A stretch of 64,000 nt of DNA from Gammaproteobacteria bacterium (GTDB lineage Bacteria > Pseudomonadota > Gammaproteobacteria > Pseudomonadales > Pseudohongiellaceae): positions 1-64,000 of the forward strand of contig JAQWPL010000019.1 in assembly GCA_029245395.1 (NCBI GenBank), written 5' to 3'. The position numbers and the translations under genes were made by a program. The notes beneath the pieces are model-generated. The model made no database searches, was not told where the DNA came from, and worked only from the letters and a program-made list of their open reading frames with translations. Positions 42,695 through 51,205 of this stretch are shown in pieces (the first letter of the stretch is position 1; each line of letters begins with the position of its first letter).

Positions 42695-43194
42695 TGAATA
42701 CAATGACACATCCTCATCAACTTGGATCCTCGATGATAGAAGTCTTGGTTTCCATGATTGTCCTGGCTGTCGGTATTCTTGGCATCAGTGCAATGCAAGC
42801 GGCAACGTTGAAAAATCATCAGAATTCCTATTTGAGAACTCAGGCAGTTTTTCACAGCCTGGATATAGTTGAACGTATGCGCAGCAATGAAGCCGGTATT
42901 GCAGCAGGCAATTACAATAATCCGGCTGGTGCTTTTACCAGCAGTTGTCAGGCAGCAGCTGGCTGCACAGTATCCCAGATGGCTTTAAACGATGTGGCGA
43001 TATGGGAGGCTAGTGTTACCCTGAATATGCCCCTTGGAGTCGGTGCTGTTTGTCTGGATTCTAGTCCCATTGACGGCACTTCTACGGTACCTGCTTGTGA
43101 CAATACAGGGACTATTTATGCAGTAAAGATTTGGTGGGACGGAGATAGGGACGGAACGGCAAATCAACAATATGTCATGACCTTTCAACCTTAA
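42688..43194 (+). CDS. pilV: Type IV pilus minor pilin PilV
   Basis: 168 residues. Leader ending GSS cut before MIEVLVSMIVLAVGILGISA, with Glu at +3/+5 spacing as in PilV. It continues MQAATLKNHQNSYLRTQAVF, the 'LRxQAxxLAxDIxDRMR' type stretch, reading HSLDIVERMRSNEAGIA, typical of PilV. Start may be GTG at 42688 (overlapping the fimT end by 7 bases) or ATG at 42694. Part of the minor pilin tip complex with PilW, PilX and FimT. Confidence 0.85.
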   Translation: MLMNTMTHPHQLGSSMIEVLVSMIVLAVGILGISAMQAATLKNHQNSYLRTQAVFHSLDIVERMRSNEAGIAAGNYNNPAGAFTSSCQAAAGCTVSQMALNDVAIWEASVTLNMPLGVGAVCLDSSPIDGTSTVPACDNTGTIYAVKIWWDGDRDGTANQQYVMTFQP

Positions 43195-43218
43195 CTGCAT
43201 TGAGACCAGTAGAAATAT

Positions 43219-44391
43219 ATGACTAAACAAACTGTTTTATTGAAGAAAAGATCGCTGCATTTCTCAATTCGGCAAATAGGATTCAGCCTGTTAGAGTTGT
43301 TGATAGCACTGGGACTGAGCGCAACGCTCATGGCTGGCGTGGTTGGTGTTTTTCTTGGTATGTTCCAGACGGATCGTACACAGGAAGGAATATCCCGAAT
43401 GCAGGAAGCTGGACGATTTGCCACAAATTTCATTTCTCAGGATGTACGCATGGCAGGCTATCTGGGATGTTCCAGTACCCTTTCGCGAGCGAATATCAAT
43501 AACACTCTCAATGCCCCTCCAGCTTCCTTTCAGCCAGACAGGACAATACAGGGATGGGACGCTGATGGAACTGATCCGGGTAATATTAATAACGGCATAA
43601 ATAATGAAGCCGTCGTAGATACCGGGGATGGCGGCTGGAGTACTTCAGGTGGAAATGTTATTGATGATATTGATGCTATGCCAGGTACTGATATGTTCAG
43701 AATATGGGGTGCAGATGCCAGTATAGAAGGCATTATCAATTCAATCACCCCTGGTGTTACTCCAGTTTTCAATGTCACTGACACTGGAATCAGTGAAGGT
43801 GATGTCTTACTTCTGAGTGATTGTGAAAAGGCTGACTGGGTGCAAGCCTGCGACACACAGTCAGTAGGCAGCCCTGCCACCCTTAATATTTCCCTTTCCG
43901 CAACCTGCGCTCCCGGAAATATCGCCAGCGCACCTATTCTTGTGGAAGCAGGTGCCAGGGTACTCAAGCTTGGGGGCAACGTGTTTTACATCGGCAAGCG
44001 AGATAATGTCAATACTAATCCTCCAACATTGTTCCGTCGGCAACTTGATCTTGCTGCTGCTGCCACATTGGGAGTTCCTGAAGAATTGGTGGAAGGCGTA
44101 GAGGATATGCAGGTTCTCTATGGCGAAAATACTAATGCAGATAGTAATAACTCTGCAGACCGATATGTGCCAGCCGACCAAGTGACAAATTGGGATAATG
44201 TTGTGAGTTTACAAATCACGTTTCTGATTCAATCCTTAGAAGACAATTTGCTTCCTGATCCTGCGCAATATACCTATAACAGTGTTTTATATGATGGCGA
44301 GAGTGGGAATGGTGCACTACCTACTGACGGCAGGCTGCGCCGTGTTTTTACTTCCACAATTACTCTGCGAAACGTGACTCTTGGTGGATAA
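43219..44391 (+). CDS. pilW: Type IV pilus minor pilin PilW
   Basis: 390 residues. Prepilin cleavage at QIG before FSLLELLIALGLSATLMAGV; then GISRMQEAGRFATNFISQDV and RMAGYLGCSS, the PilW signature. The large C-terminal part contains DTGISEGDVLLLSDCEKADW, GVPEELVEGVEDMQVLYGEN and WDNVVSLQITFLIQSLEDN, all typical of PilW. It sits under the PilY1 adhesin in the initiation complex. It follows pilV by 24 bases and precedes pilX by 3. Confidence 0.9.
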   Translation: MTKQTVLLKKRSLHFSIRQIGFSLLELLIALGLSATLMAGVVGVFLGMFQTDRTQEGISRMQEAGRFATNFISQDVRMAGYLGCSSTLSRANINNTLNAPPASFQPDRTIQGWDADGTDPGNINNGINNEAVVDTGDGGWSTSGGNVIDDIDAMPGTDMFRIWGADASIEGIINSITPGVTPVFNVTDTGISEGDVLLLSDCEKADWVQACDTQSVGSPATLNISLSATCAPGNIASAPILVEAGARVLKLGGNVFYIGKRDNVNTNPPTLFRRQLDLAAAATLGVPEELVEGVEDMQVLYGENTNADSNNSADRYVPADQVTNWDNVVSLQITFLIQSLEDNLLPDPAQYTYNSVLYDGESGNGALPTDGRLRRVFTSTITLRNVTLGG

Positions 44392-44394
44392 GCT

Positions 44395-44955
44395 ATGAAA
44401 ACTTACAACGGATACACAATGAAAGCCAAAAAGAGTCAGCAAGGTGCCGTATTAATCTTCAGTCTGGTATTTCTCACCATATTAACCCTGGTGGCCATTT
44501 CTGGTATGGATTTGTCTGTAGTCGAAGAGCGTATGGCCGGCAATATGCAGGATTTCAGCCAGGCTTTCCAGGCGGCAGAAGTTGCTTTGGAGGAAGGGGA
44601 AGAATGGCTGACAGGTCAAATTAACATACCTGTCACAAGTAATAACGGGACAACAACTGTATGGACATCAGATAGTCCTGATCCAGACACGGATAATAAT
44701 GACTGGTGGACGGAAAGAGATTCCGCATGGTGGACCAACAATGCTGAATCGCTTGCTGGTGTCGATCAGGTGGCAACCCAGCCCCAATACATCGTAGAAC
44801 AATATTTCATCAGCACGGAAGGCCAGTCCCTTGCAATAGGAACGGGCGAACTCAACAGTACCAGGATTGTACATCGATTAACCGCACGTGGAGTGGGCAA
44901 CAGTGGTAATGCAGAAGTATTGCTGCAATCTACACACATCAGACCTTACGATTAA
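44395..44955 (+). CDS. pilX: Type IV pilus minor pilin PilX
   Basis: 186 residues. Prepilin-like N-terminus KAKKSQQGAVLIFSLVFLTI with cleavage after QQG, and LVAISGMDLSVVEERMAGNM, QDFSQAFQAAEVALEEGEEW, the PilX signature (PilX N- and C-terminal domains). The ATG at 44419 could equally be the start, giving a shorter leader. It links the minor pilins to PilY1, which follows after 51 bases. Confidence 0.88.
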   Translation: MKTYNGYTMKAKKSQQGAVLIFSLVFLTILTLVAISGMDLSVVEERMAGNMQDFSQAFQAAEVALEEGEEWLTGQINIPVTSNNGTTTVWTSDSPDPDTDNNDWWTERDSAWWTNNAESLAGVDQVATQPQYIVEQYFISTEGQSLAIGTGELNSTRIVHRLTARGVGNSGNAEVLLQSTHIRPYD

Positions 44956-45006
44956 CATGAGATTTTAATTAGGTTATTGAAATAAAGGTGAGATAAGGAA
45001 TAAATT

Positions 45007-48000
45007 ATGAATACGCTAATGAGAGTATTACAGGTATGGCTGGCATTCATGGGACTTGCTGCCTGGACCTGCAGCAGTCAAGCAGATGAACTGGGATTAG
45101 TCTCATCTCCCCTGTTTCTTGGCACATCTATTGATGCCAACATCTTTTTTGAAGTGGATGATTCCGGCTCTATGGACTGGGAAACGCTGACCAATGAATA
45201 TGAGTACTACACTAATTACTGGGCTGATAATAATGTAACGACAATCACCAGCGGCATGTGGAGAACTTTCGCTAGCGCAGGTGGTAGTAACACTGGACGG
45301 CGAGACTACGGCTATATGTTTGCTGAAGCTGATCGTTTGTATCAGAATAGTAGGTGGTTTGGTACAAATTCAGAACAAAACCCTCAATCTTATCAGCGGG
45401 ACTGGCGTGGACGATCATCAGATTTCAATTTGGTGTATTACGACCCTACAGTGACTTACGAACCCTGGATAGGATACGCCAATGCCACTTTCACTGCTGC
45501 TCGCAGCGATCCTGCACTTGGATCGGATGGTTACACCGATACGCGAAATCTGACCGGCTTTGTCTTCGAAGTGTGGGAAGATGATCATGGCTATGTTGGT
45601 ACAAAGCCCGGCGGACCAACTGATGCAACGGACACACCCAACGGGGAGATTGACCTCTGGGATTCACATGTTAATTATACGGTCAATACCACAACCGTTT
45701 CAGTAGTGGAACTCGATATACCTGTAGCGGCCACCATGGCTACGCTGGGAACAAATTGTAATTTGACCGGTGCTCAGACTGCAGTACCCTATGAAGATTG
45801 TTTCGGTACGGTGGCAACAAGCTCTACCTTAATCAGCACAGATATCAATCCCTGGGGCAGAAATGTAACACTGGAACAACAGAATATAGCAAACTGGTAT
45901 TCCTATTACCGTAAACGCTCCTATGTAGCCAAGGCAGCCATCGCGGCAGTTATCGATGAGGCGGATGATTTTCGCTACGGGTTAAGCCTGCTTAATGATG
46001 ATGATGATGTGTTCGTCGAAGTACCGGCTGCAGCTGTTTCCGACTACACCACGCACAATGCTGCTCTCCTGAATGAACTTTTTACCTATGACTGGCAGGC
46101 TCAAGGTACACCTTTGAGACGAGGCCTGGAAAATGTGGGTGAGTATTTTGATGATGAACTGTCAGGCAAAACTGACCCCATAGTTTCCCAGTGCCAGCAA
46201 AATTTCTCTATTCTGCTTACCGACGGTTTCTGGGGCGGCTCTGCCCCTGCGTCTGGAATCGGTGATGCTGATGGTGATGGTCGCAGCATTACACTGGCCG
46301 ATGTTGCCAAGTACTATTATGACAAAGACCTTAGTCCGTTGGCTAATTCTGTTCCAACCTCGGTAATTGATGGTAATAACGAACAGCATATGGTCACTTT
46401 TGGAGTAGCATTTGGGGTGTCAGGCGACCTGGTGGATTCTGATGATGACGGTATACCCAACCCCGTTCTAGCTGAAGATGATACCTGGGGTGACAATCCT
46501 AGTCGTAGTAACCCAGGAAAAATTGACGACCTATGGCATGCTGCATTTAACAGCAAAGGAGACTTTGTTGCAGCGCAGACCCCATCAGACCTTGTTGATT
46601 CGCTCACTGATGCCTTGTCAGAAATTTCGGATCGAGTCGGATCTTCCGCATCCGTTGCCACGAATTCAGGTTCGCTGAATGCAGGCAGCCACCTGTTCCA
46701 GGCTCGCTTTGACAGCGGCGGTTGGAGTGGTCAGTTGATTGCCTTTGCCCTGAATGCAGATGGGTCGATAAACCCCAATCCCAGTTGGGAAGCCAGTGAA
46801 GAACTGGACACTCAGAATTTCAGTACTGGAAGAAACCTTATTACTTTTAACCCTGACATTGATTCTGTGGTTGGTGGTGGGATTGAAGGGGAAGGCGTGG
46901 CATTTCGGTTTCCCGCGGATTATAAAACACCCAGTAGCACAACCGATATCAGTGCTGCGCAAATAGATTACCTCTTGACCAATGCACTCTTCGCCAGTAC
47001 TACTACTGATGCCGGTGAAATTGCCTCCAACCAGGCTTATGGGGCGGGTTTTTTGAATTATTTACGGGGAGATCGCAGTAATGAAGACAGTGGATACAAC
47101 TTTAGGGATAGAAATTCCGCCCTTGGTGACATTGTCGATTCTGACCCTCAATTTGTCGGTGTTCCGCGCTTTCCCTATCCGGATAGTCTGGAAGCATCGA
47201 CTTATTCAAGCTTCGCCACGGCACATGCGAGTAGACCGAGCATGGTCTATGTGGGCGCCAATGACGGCATGATGCATGGCTTCGATGAGTCTACCGGCGC
47301 TGAAGTGTTCGCTTATATTCCCAATCTGGTATTTGAAGATTTACCTGAATTGGGCCAGAGTTCTTATATCCATCGTTACTTTGTCAATGAGCCTCCGACA
47401 GTAGTTGATGCCTTTTTCCCAAATTTTGCAGGCAGTGGAGAATGGCGTACGGCGCTTGTTGGAGGACTGGGTCTAGGCGGACAGGGCATGTATGCGCTGG
47501 ATGTAACCGATCCTAGTACGCTCATCGAAAGTAATGCCGATGACATCTCTCTCTGGGAATTCAACGATGCAGATGATCCGGACTTAGGCTATTCCTTCGG
47601 CTCCCCCAGTATTGCCAAGATGCATAATGGCCAATGGGTGGCTGTCTTTGGTAACGGCTATAACAATACCGAGGCGGACGGTGCTGCAAGCACTACTGGG
47701 CATGCTTCGTTGTTTATCGTGGATATCGAAACAGGTGATCTTGTCACAAAAATTGATACCGGCGTCGGTAGTGTGGCAACACCAAATGGCCTCGCATCGC
47801 CGGCGCTTGTAGATATAGACAGAGACTTTTTGGTGGACTACATCTATGCCGGTGATATAGAGGGTAACGTATGGAAATTTGATGTGACTGATTCAGATGA
47901 GGACGAATGGGATGTTGCCTATAAAAGCGGATCTACTCCACTTCCATTGTTTTCCGCCCCAGCTGGTCAACAAATCACAACACGTCCTCAAATCACCTTA

Positions 48001-48702
48001 CATCCGGCTGATCTGGATGGCTTTATGGTGTATTTTGGAACAGGGCAATATCTGGAAACCGGTGACAACGATCCTGTAGGTGCCGATACCCAGGCCTTTT
48101 ATGGTGTATGGGACAAGAACGAAACCACCCTAACAGCTTTTGATACTGATGATTTGCTACAACAATTTATCACTGATGAATTTCTTAAAGGCTTTGATAC
48201 GGATGAAGATACAATTGATGATAGATTTTTTACTTTGCGAGAAGTCTCAGATTATCCTATTAACTATGACTCTCACATGGGTTGGTATATGCAACTGCTC
48301 GCTCAACTAGTGGAAGGAAGTGCTAACACAGATAACTTCGGTGAAAAACAAGTGAGTAACGCCTTAGTCAGAGATGGCCGGGTTATTTTCACGACCCTGA
48401 TTCCATCACAAAACCAATGCGACTTTGGTGGTTCCAGTTTCATTATGGAACTGGATTTCCTAAACGGGGGACAGCTGAGCATCCCACCGTTTGACCTCAG
48501 CGGTGACGGTGAATTTGATAGTGATGATCAATTTATTGGAGGCAGCAAATCGGATGTGGGGATTGTACCGACTCTAAGTATAATCTCTGATGGTGACAGC
48601 GAAACGGCCTTTGGAAGTGGTAGTAGCGGTGATATAGAAGCAATTGGCCTCAATGTGGGCAGCAATGCTTTGGGAAGACAATCATGGCGGCAGTTACAAT
48701 AG
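45007..48702 (+). CDS. pilY1: Type IV pilus tip adhesin / assembly factor PilY1
   Basis: 1231 residues with a signal peptide cut after SQA. The N-terminal half has a von Willebrand A-like region: FFEVDDSGSMDWE (MIDAS DxSxS), NFSILLTDGFWGG and the following Ca-binding run DADGDGRS. The C-terminal half is the seven-bladed PilY1 propeller: GGDIVDSDPQFVG-like LGDIVDSDPQFVGV, PSMVYVGANDGMMHGFDEST, AYIPNLVFEDLPEL, GLGLGGQGMYALDVTDPS, and ALVDIDRDFLVDYIYAGDIE, the calcium loop that controls retraction in Pseudomonas. RBS TAAGGA precedes the ATG. It supports adhesion and surface sensing. The cluster also lacks the pilus motor genes in this window. Confidence 0.93.
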   Translation: MNTLMRVLQVWLAFMGLAAWTCSSQADELGLVSSPLFLGTSIDANIFFEVDDSGSMDWETLTNEYEYYTNYWADNNVTTITSGMWRTFASAGGSNTGRRDYGYMFAEADRLYQNSRWFGTNSEQNPQSYQRDWRGRSSDFNLVYYDPTVTYEPWIGYANATFTAARSDPALGSDGYTDTRNLTGFVFEVWEDDHGYVGTKPGGPTDATDTPNGEIDLWDSHVNYTVNTTTVSVVELDIPVAATMATLGTNCNLTGAQTAVPYEDCFGTVATSSTLISTDINPWGRNVTLEQQNIANWYSYYRKRSYVAKAAIAAVIDEADDFRYGLSLLNDDDDVFVEVPAAAVSDYTTHNAALLNELFTYDWQAQGTPLRRGLENVGEYFDDELSGKTDPIVSQCQQNFSILLTDGFWGGSAPASGIGDADGDGRSITLADVAKYYYDKDLSPLANSVPTSVIDGNNEQHMVTFGVAFGVSGDLVDSDDDGIPNPVLAEDDTWGDNPSRSNPGKIDDLWHAAFNSKGDFVAAQTPSDLVDSLTDALSEISDRVGSSASVATNSGSLNAGSHLFQARFDSGGWSGQLIAFALNADGSINPNPSWEASEELDTQNFSTGRNLITFNPDIDSVVGGGIEGEGVAFRFPADYKTPSSTTDISAAQIDYLLTNALFASTTTDAGEIASNQAYGAGFLNYLRGDRSNEDSGYNFRDRNSALGDIVDSDPQFVGVPRFPYPDSLEASTYSSFATAHASRPSMVYVGANDGMMHGFDESTGAEVFAYIPNLVFEDLPELGQSSYIHRYFVNEPPTVVDAFFPNFAGSGEWRTALVGGLGLGGQGMYALDVTDPSTLIESNADDISLWEFNDADDPDLGYSFGSPSIAKMHNGQWVAVFGNGYNNTEADGAASTTGHASLFIVDIETGDLVTKIDTGVGSVATPNGLASPALVDIDRDFLVDYIYAGDIEGNVWKFDVTDSDEDEWDVAYKSGSTPLPLFSAPAGQQITTRPQITLHPADLDGFMVYFGTGQYLETGDNDPVGADTQAFYGVWDKNETTLTAFDTDDLLQQFITDEFLKGFDTDEDTIDDRFFTLREVSDYPINYDSHMGWYMQLLAQLVEGSANTDNFGEKQVSNALVRDGRVIFTTLIPSQNQCDFGGSSFIMELDFLNGGQLSIPPFDLSGDGEFDSDDQFIGGSKSDVGIVPTLSIISDGDSETAFGSGSSGDIEAIGLNVGSNALGRQSWRQLQ

Positions 48703-48743
48703 ATTATCCATTTATTTTCTAAAATAGGTTCACAGGTGCAACG

Positions 48744-49091
48744 ATGAAAAAAGATATTATCCTTAGACTCGTACTAGTATTGTTGATGGTATTACCTACT
48801 GGCCACATCGTGGCTCAAGACAATCGCGACAATCGCAACGATCGCGACAATCGCAGTCTGATGGGAACAATAGATGAGACTATGCAGGATGATGGCTACA
48901 TAGTGATCAGCGATACGAAACTGGCTTTCAGGTCATCCGATGTAGAAATCACTTATAGAGGAAATAGCGTTCGTTCCTCTTTTTTAACCCAGGGAATGCA
49001 GGTAAGGTATAGAACTCGTAGTGATGGTAGTCTCAGTGAAATCACTCTGATCGGACCTCCCAGATTACTGGAAGAAATTAATAATCATTAA
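48744..49091 (+). CDS. Small secreted protein in the PilY2 position
   Basis: 115 residues, the same size as Pseudomonas PilY2 and in the same place, between pilY1 and pilE. A signal peptide cut after VAQ is followed by a repetitive polar stretch (DNRDNRNDRDNR, from tandem GACAATCGC repeats in the DNA at about 48820-48860) and a compact beta domain of about 65 residues: GYIVISDTKLAFRSSDVEIT and QVRYRTRSDGSLSEITLIGP. The domain resembles PilY2 in strand pattern but I cannot claim homology. Likely a periplasmic pilus assembly helper. Confidence 0.65.
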   Translation: MKKDIILRLVLVLLMVLPTGHIVAQDNRDNRNDRDNRSLMGTIDETMQDDGYIVISDTKLAFRSSDVEITYRGNSVRSSFLTQGMQVRYRTRSDGSLSEITLIGPPRLLEEINNH

Positions 49092-49116
49092 TGACCATTT
49101 TGAGTAAGGAGAATTA

Positions 49117-49560
49117 ATGTTAAAAGAATGTTCTGTGTATAAACAGCGGGGATTTACTATGATAGAAATCCTCATTGTGGTAGCTATTATAGGAATAATT
49201 GCGGCAATTGCATTGCCTTCTTTTTCAGACAGCCGGTTACGAGCTGGCAGAGCAGATGGGAAAACCGCATTGATGCAAGTGGCCTCAGACCAGGAAAGTC
49301 TCTATTCCAGTACTTTTACCTACTCCACAAATGCTGTACCACTGGCCTCTCCACCAGTAGCTTTATTGGCCTCTCGTGATGGAAAATATGAAGTATCTGT
49401 GGCTGTCTGTGGTGGTGGTGTCCCCATTACCAGTTGCTTTCTTGCCACTGCAGCTCCCCAGGGCAACCAGGTCGATGATAGTTGCGGCAATCTGACTATT
49501 AACAGTACCGGGGTACGAACTGCTGCCGGCGGCACAGTTGAAGAATGCTGGCAACGCTAA
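49117..49560 (+). CDS. pilE: Type IV pilin PilE
   Basis: 147 residues. Prepilin leader MLKECSVYKQRG cut before FTMIEILIVVAIIGIIAAIA, with Glu at +5; then LPSFSDSRLRAGRADGKTAL, which is PilE-like, and a Cys pair in the C-terminal loop (CGNLTINSTGVRTAAGGTVE...C). The ribosome binding site AAGGAG is well spaced. It is the last intact gene of the minor pilin cluster; in Pseudomonas PilE is a minor pilin. Followed at once by the macB tail fragment. Confidence 0.92.
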   Translation: MLKECSVYKQRGFTMIEILIVVAIIGIIAAIALPSFSDSRLRAGRADGKTALMQVASDQESLYSSTFTYSTNAVPLASPPVALLASRDGKYEVSVAVCGGGVPITSCFLATAAPQGNQVDDSCGNLTINSTGVRTAAGGTVEECWQR

Positions 49561-49565
49561 TTGCT

Positions 49566-49631
49566 TTCGGCATCATCCAGGTGGCTAAAGCCGCTAATCT
49601 GAATCCTACTGAAGCGCTCAGGAACGAATAG
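49566..49631 (+). pseudogene. Fragment: 3' end of a MacB/FtsX permease gene
   Basis: The frame reads FGIIQVAKAANLNPTEALRN and E, then TAG, against FGIMPAAKAANLDPIEALRY and E in the intact permease at 41175-41240. 56 of the 66 bases agree. It has no start and nothing of the gene upstream, since pilE ends 6 bases before. It marks a recombination point or the remains of a second macB gene displaced by the pilus cluster. Confidence 0.8.
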
Positions 49632-49782
49632 ATTTTTTTATTCGCTATCCAAGCTCCAATCTTTACAACGATCGTCTTCACTACACTCAATATTGGGCTC
49701 TCGCTAAAATAATGGCAGATAAATCCAGTGAAAAATCTGGTATAAAGAGAAATAATATCCAGATAATTAGGGACATCATCCT

Positions 49783-50364
49783 ATGCCCATAAAAGTTAGT
49801 CAGATTCTTACTGTTTTAGTTTTTTCCAGCGGACTCTTGTCCTGTTCTGAGCAAGCAGAGGATACATTGGCTGAAATACAATCTGAGCAAGCGCAAGAAG
49901 CACCAATAAATTTCAATACTCAAATCACTATTCGGGAAATCATGGCCTCTTTGATTGACCCGCATGCTGATGCCCTGTGGAATTCTGTGAGGATAATTTC
50001 AGATGCCAATGGCATCACTGAGTATTTTCCCGAAACTGACGAAGAATGGACTGCCTTGCGTAGCAACGCTGTAACCATTATCGAAGGCAGCAATGCCCTG
50101 ATGATGCCTGGCCGTCTTGTGGCACCTCCAGGTGCCACCGGGATTTTCCCCGAATTCGAGTTTACCCCGGAGGAAGTGGCGGAAAGACTGGTAGCAGATT
50201 TCCAATCCTGGGAGGGCTTTGCCAGAGGTCTGCAGGATGCAGCCATTGAAATGCTAGATGCGGTGGATGCCCAGGATCCAGACAAATTATCTGATTCAGG
50301 TGCCTTTCTGGATGAGGCATGTGAAGCCTGCCATTCTGTTTATTGGTACCGCGCCGGTATATAA
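49783..50364 (+). CDS. Cytochrome c lipoprotein, c556/c'-like
   Basis: 193 residues. The N-terminus ends in a lipobox (GLLSC followed by SEQ), so it is an outer- or inner-membrane lipoprotein in the periplasm. A single haem-binding motif CEACH lies near the C-terminus (EACEACHSVYWYRAGI), the place it has in four-helix cytochromes c' and c556. The rest is helical: REIMASLIDPHADALWNSVR, EEWTALRSNAVTIIEGSNAL, EEVAERLVADFQSWEGFARG. This is a small electron-transfer or oxygen-sensing cytochrome. It is a single gene. Redox partner unknown. Confidence 0.8.
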   Translation: MPIKVSQILTVLVFSSGLLSCSEQAEDTLAEIQSEQAQEAPINFNTQITIREIMASLIDPHADALWNSVRIISDANGITEYFPETDEEWTALRSNAVTIIEGSNALMMPGRLVAPPGATGIFPEFEFTPEEVAERLVADFQSWEGFARGLQDAAIEMLDAVDAQDPDKLSDSGAFLDEACEACHSVYWYRAGI

Positions 50365-50421
50365 CCCTAGTCTCAATTTTCCTATAATCAATCAGTATTA
50401 GTTTCTGACACGGGCATTCGC

Positions 50422-50937
50422 ATGGAAATATTTTACGAAGCACTTCCCGAAATGATCGCCACACTAATTGGTGTGATTGTTGGTGGCGTAGGCGCTCTCT
50501 ACATAGACAGCCAGCGCGCTATGAGTAACAAAAAGAAACGCGCTCAAATCATTCTTCATGATATTTTTGGCGAACTCGAAGACAATTATCATTCCTTGCA
50601 AACTGCGATGAAGGCTTATGACGAGACCAGTTTCGGAAAAAGCTTTTACATCAGCACCATTGCCTGGGAAACCGCCACTACTGGGGGTAGTCTTCCTGAC
50701 ATCATTGGCATTGAGCTGGCAGACATTATTGAGAATCAGTACTCCATTCTCATGAGCCTGGTCTACTACGTGGACCTGATGACCCGCTTATGGTTTGCAC
50801 CCGACAGTGTAGAAGGCAAAAAAGAAATGCAGGAAGGCTTCAGACAAAATATTCTGGACGGCCTTCAGGAAGCTATTGAATATCACCCCTTCGTTATTAA
50901 AAAAATTACTGAAACACAAAAAACTTCAGCTAAGTAA
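50422..50937 (+). CDS. Membrane-anchored protein of unknown function
   Basis: 171 residues. One N-terminal transmembrane helix (MIATLIGVIVGGVGALYID) followed by a helical cytoplasmic part (SNKKKRAQIILHDIFGELED, ENQYSILMSLVYYVDLMTRL, NILDGLQEAIEYHPFVIKKI). The pattern resembles small uncharacterised bacterial proteins with one helix and a coiled region; I do not recognise a family. It starts 57 bases after the cytochrome gene stop, so co-transcription is possible. Confidence 0.6.
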   Translation: MEIFYEALPEMIATLIGVIVGGVGALYIDSQRAMSNKKKRAQIILHDIFGELEDNYHSLQTAMKAYDETSFGKSFYISTIAWETATTGGSLPDIIGIELADIIENQYSILMSLVYYVDLMTRLWFAPDSVEGKKEMQEGFRQNILDGLQEAIEYHPFVIKKITETQKTSAK

Positions 50938-51043
50938 TATACATTATTTTAGGCTTCGTCACGGTTTAAGCCACTATTTGTAGTAAATCACATCGATCTG
51001 TATTTTTTATCAAATTATTAGTCACTTTTAAAAGGAATTGGTT

Positions 51044-51205
51044 ATGTATTTCTTAAAAATAAAAACCCTTGCAGTATTCTTTTCACTCATCGCCATGTCG
51101 TATACAGGTTATATAAAGGCGGATGAGGTTGATGCGACCAATGTTACTGATTTTTCAAATGACTCACATGCCGATGCCGACTATCTCCTTAGCAAGTCAT
51201 ACTAA
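51044..51205 (+). CDS. Small secreted peptide, 53 residues
   Basis: A ribosome binding site AAAGGA (51030-51035) precedes ATG 51044. The translation begins [20 protein letters not shown], a convincing signal peptide probably cut near IKA, and leaves a mature acidic peptide of about 30 residues ([20 protein letters not shown] and a short tail). Its TAA (51203-51205) overlaps the TAG of the convergent purL gene (51202-51204). I know no family. The good ribosome binding site and signal peptide argue that it is real. Confidence 0.5.
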   Translation: MYFLKIKTLAVFFSLIAMSYTGYIKADEVDATNVTDFSNDSHADADYLLSKSY

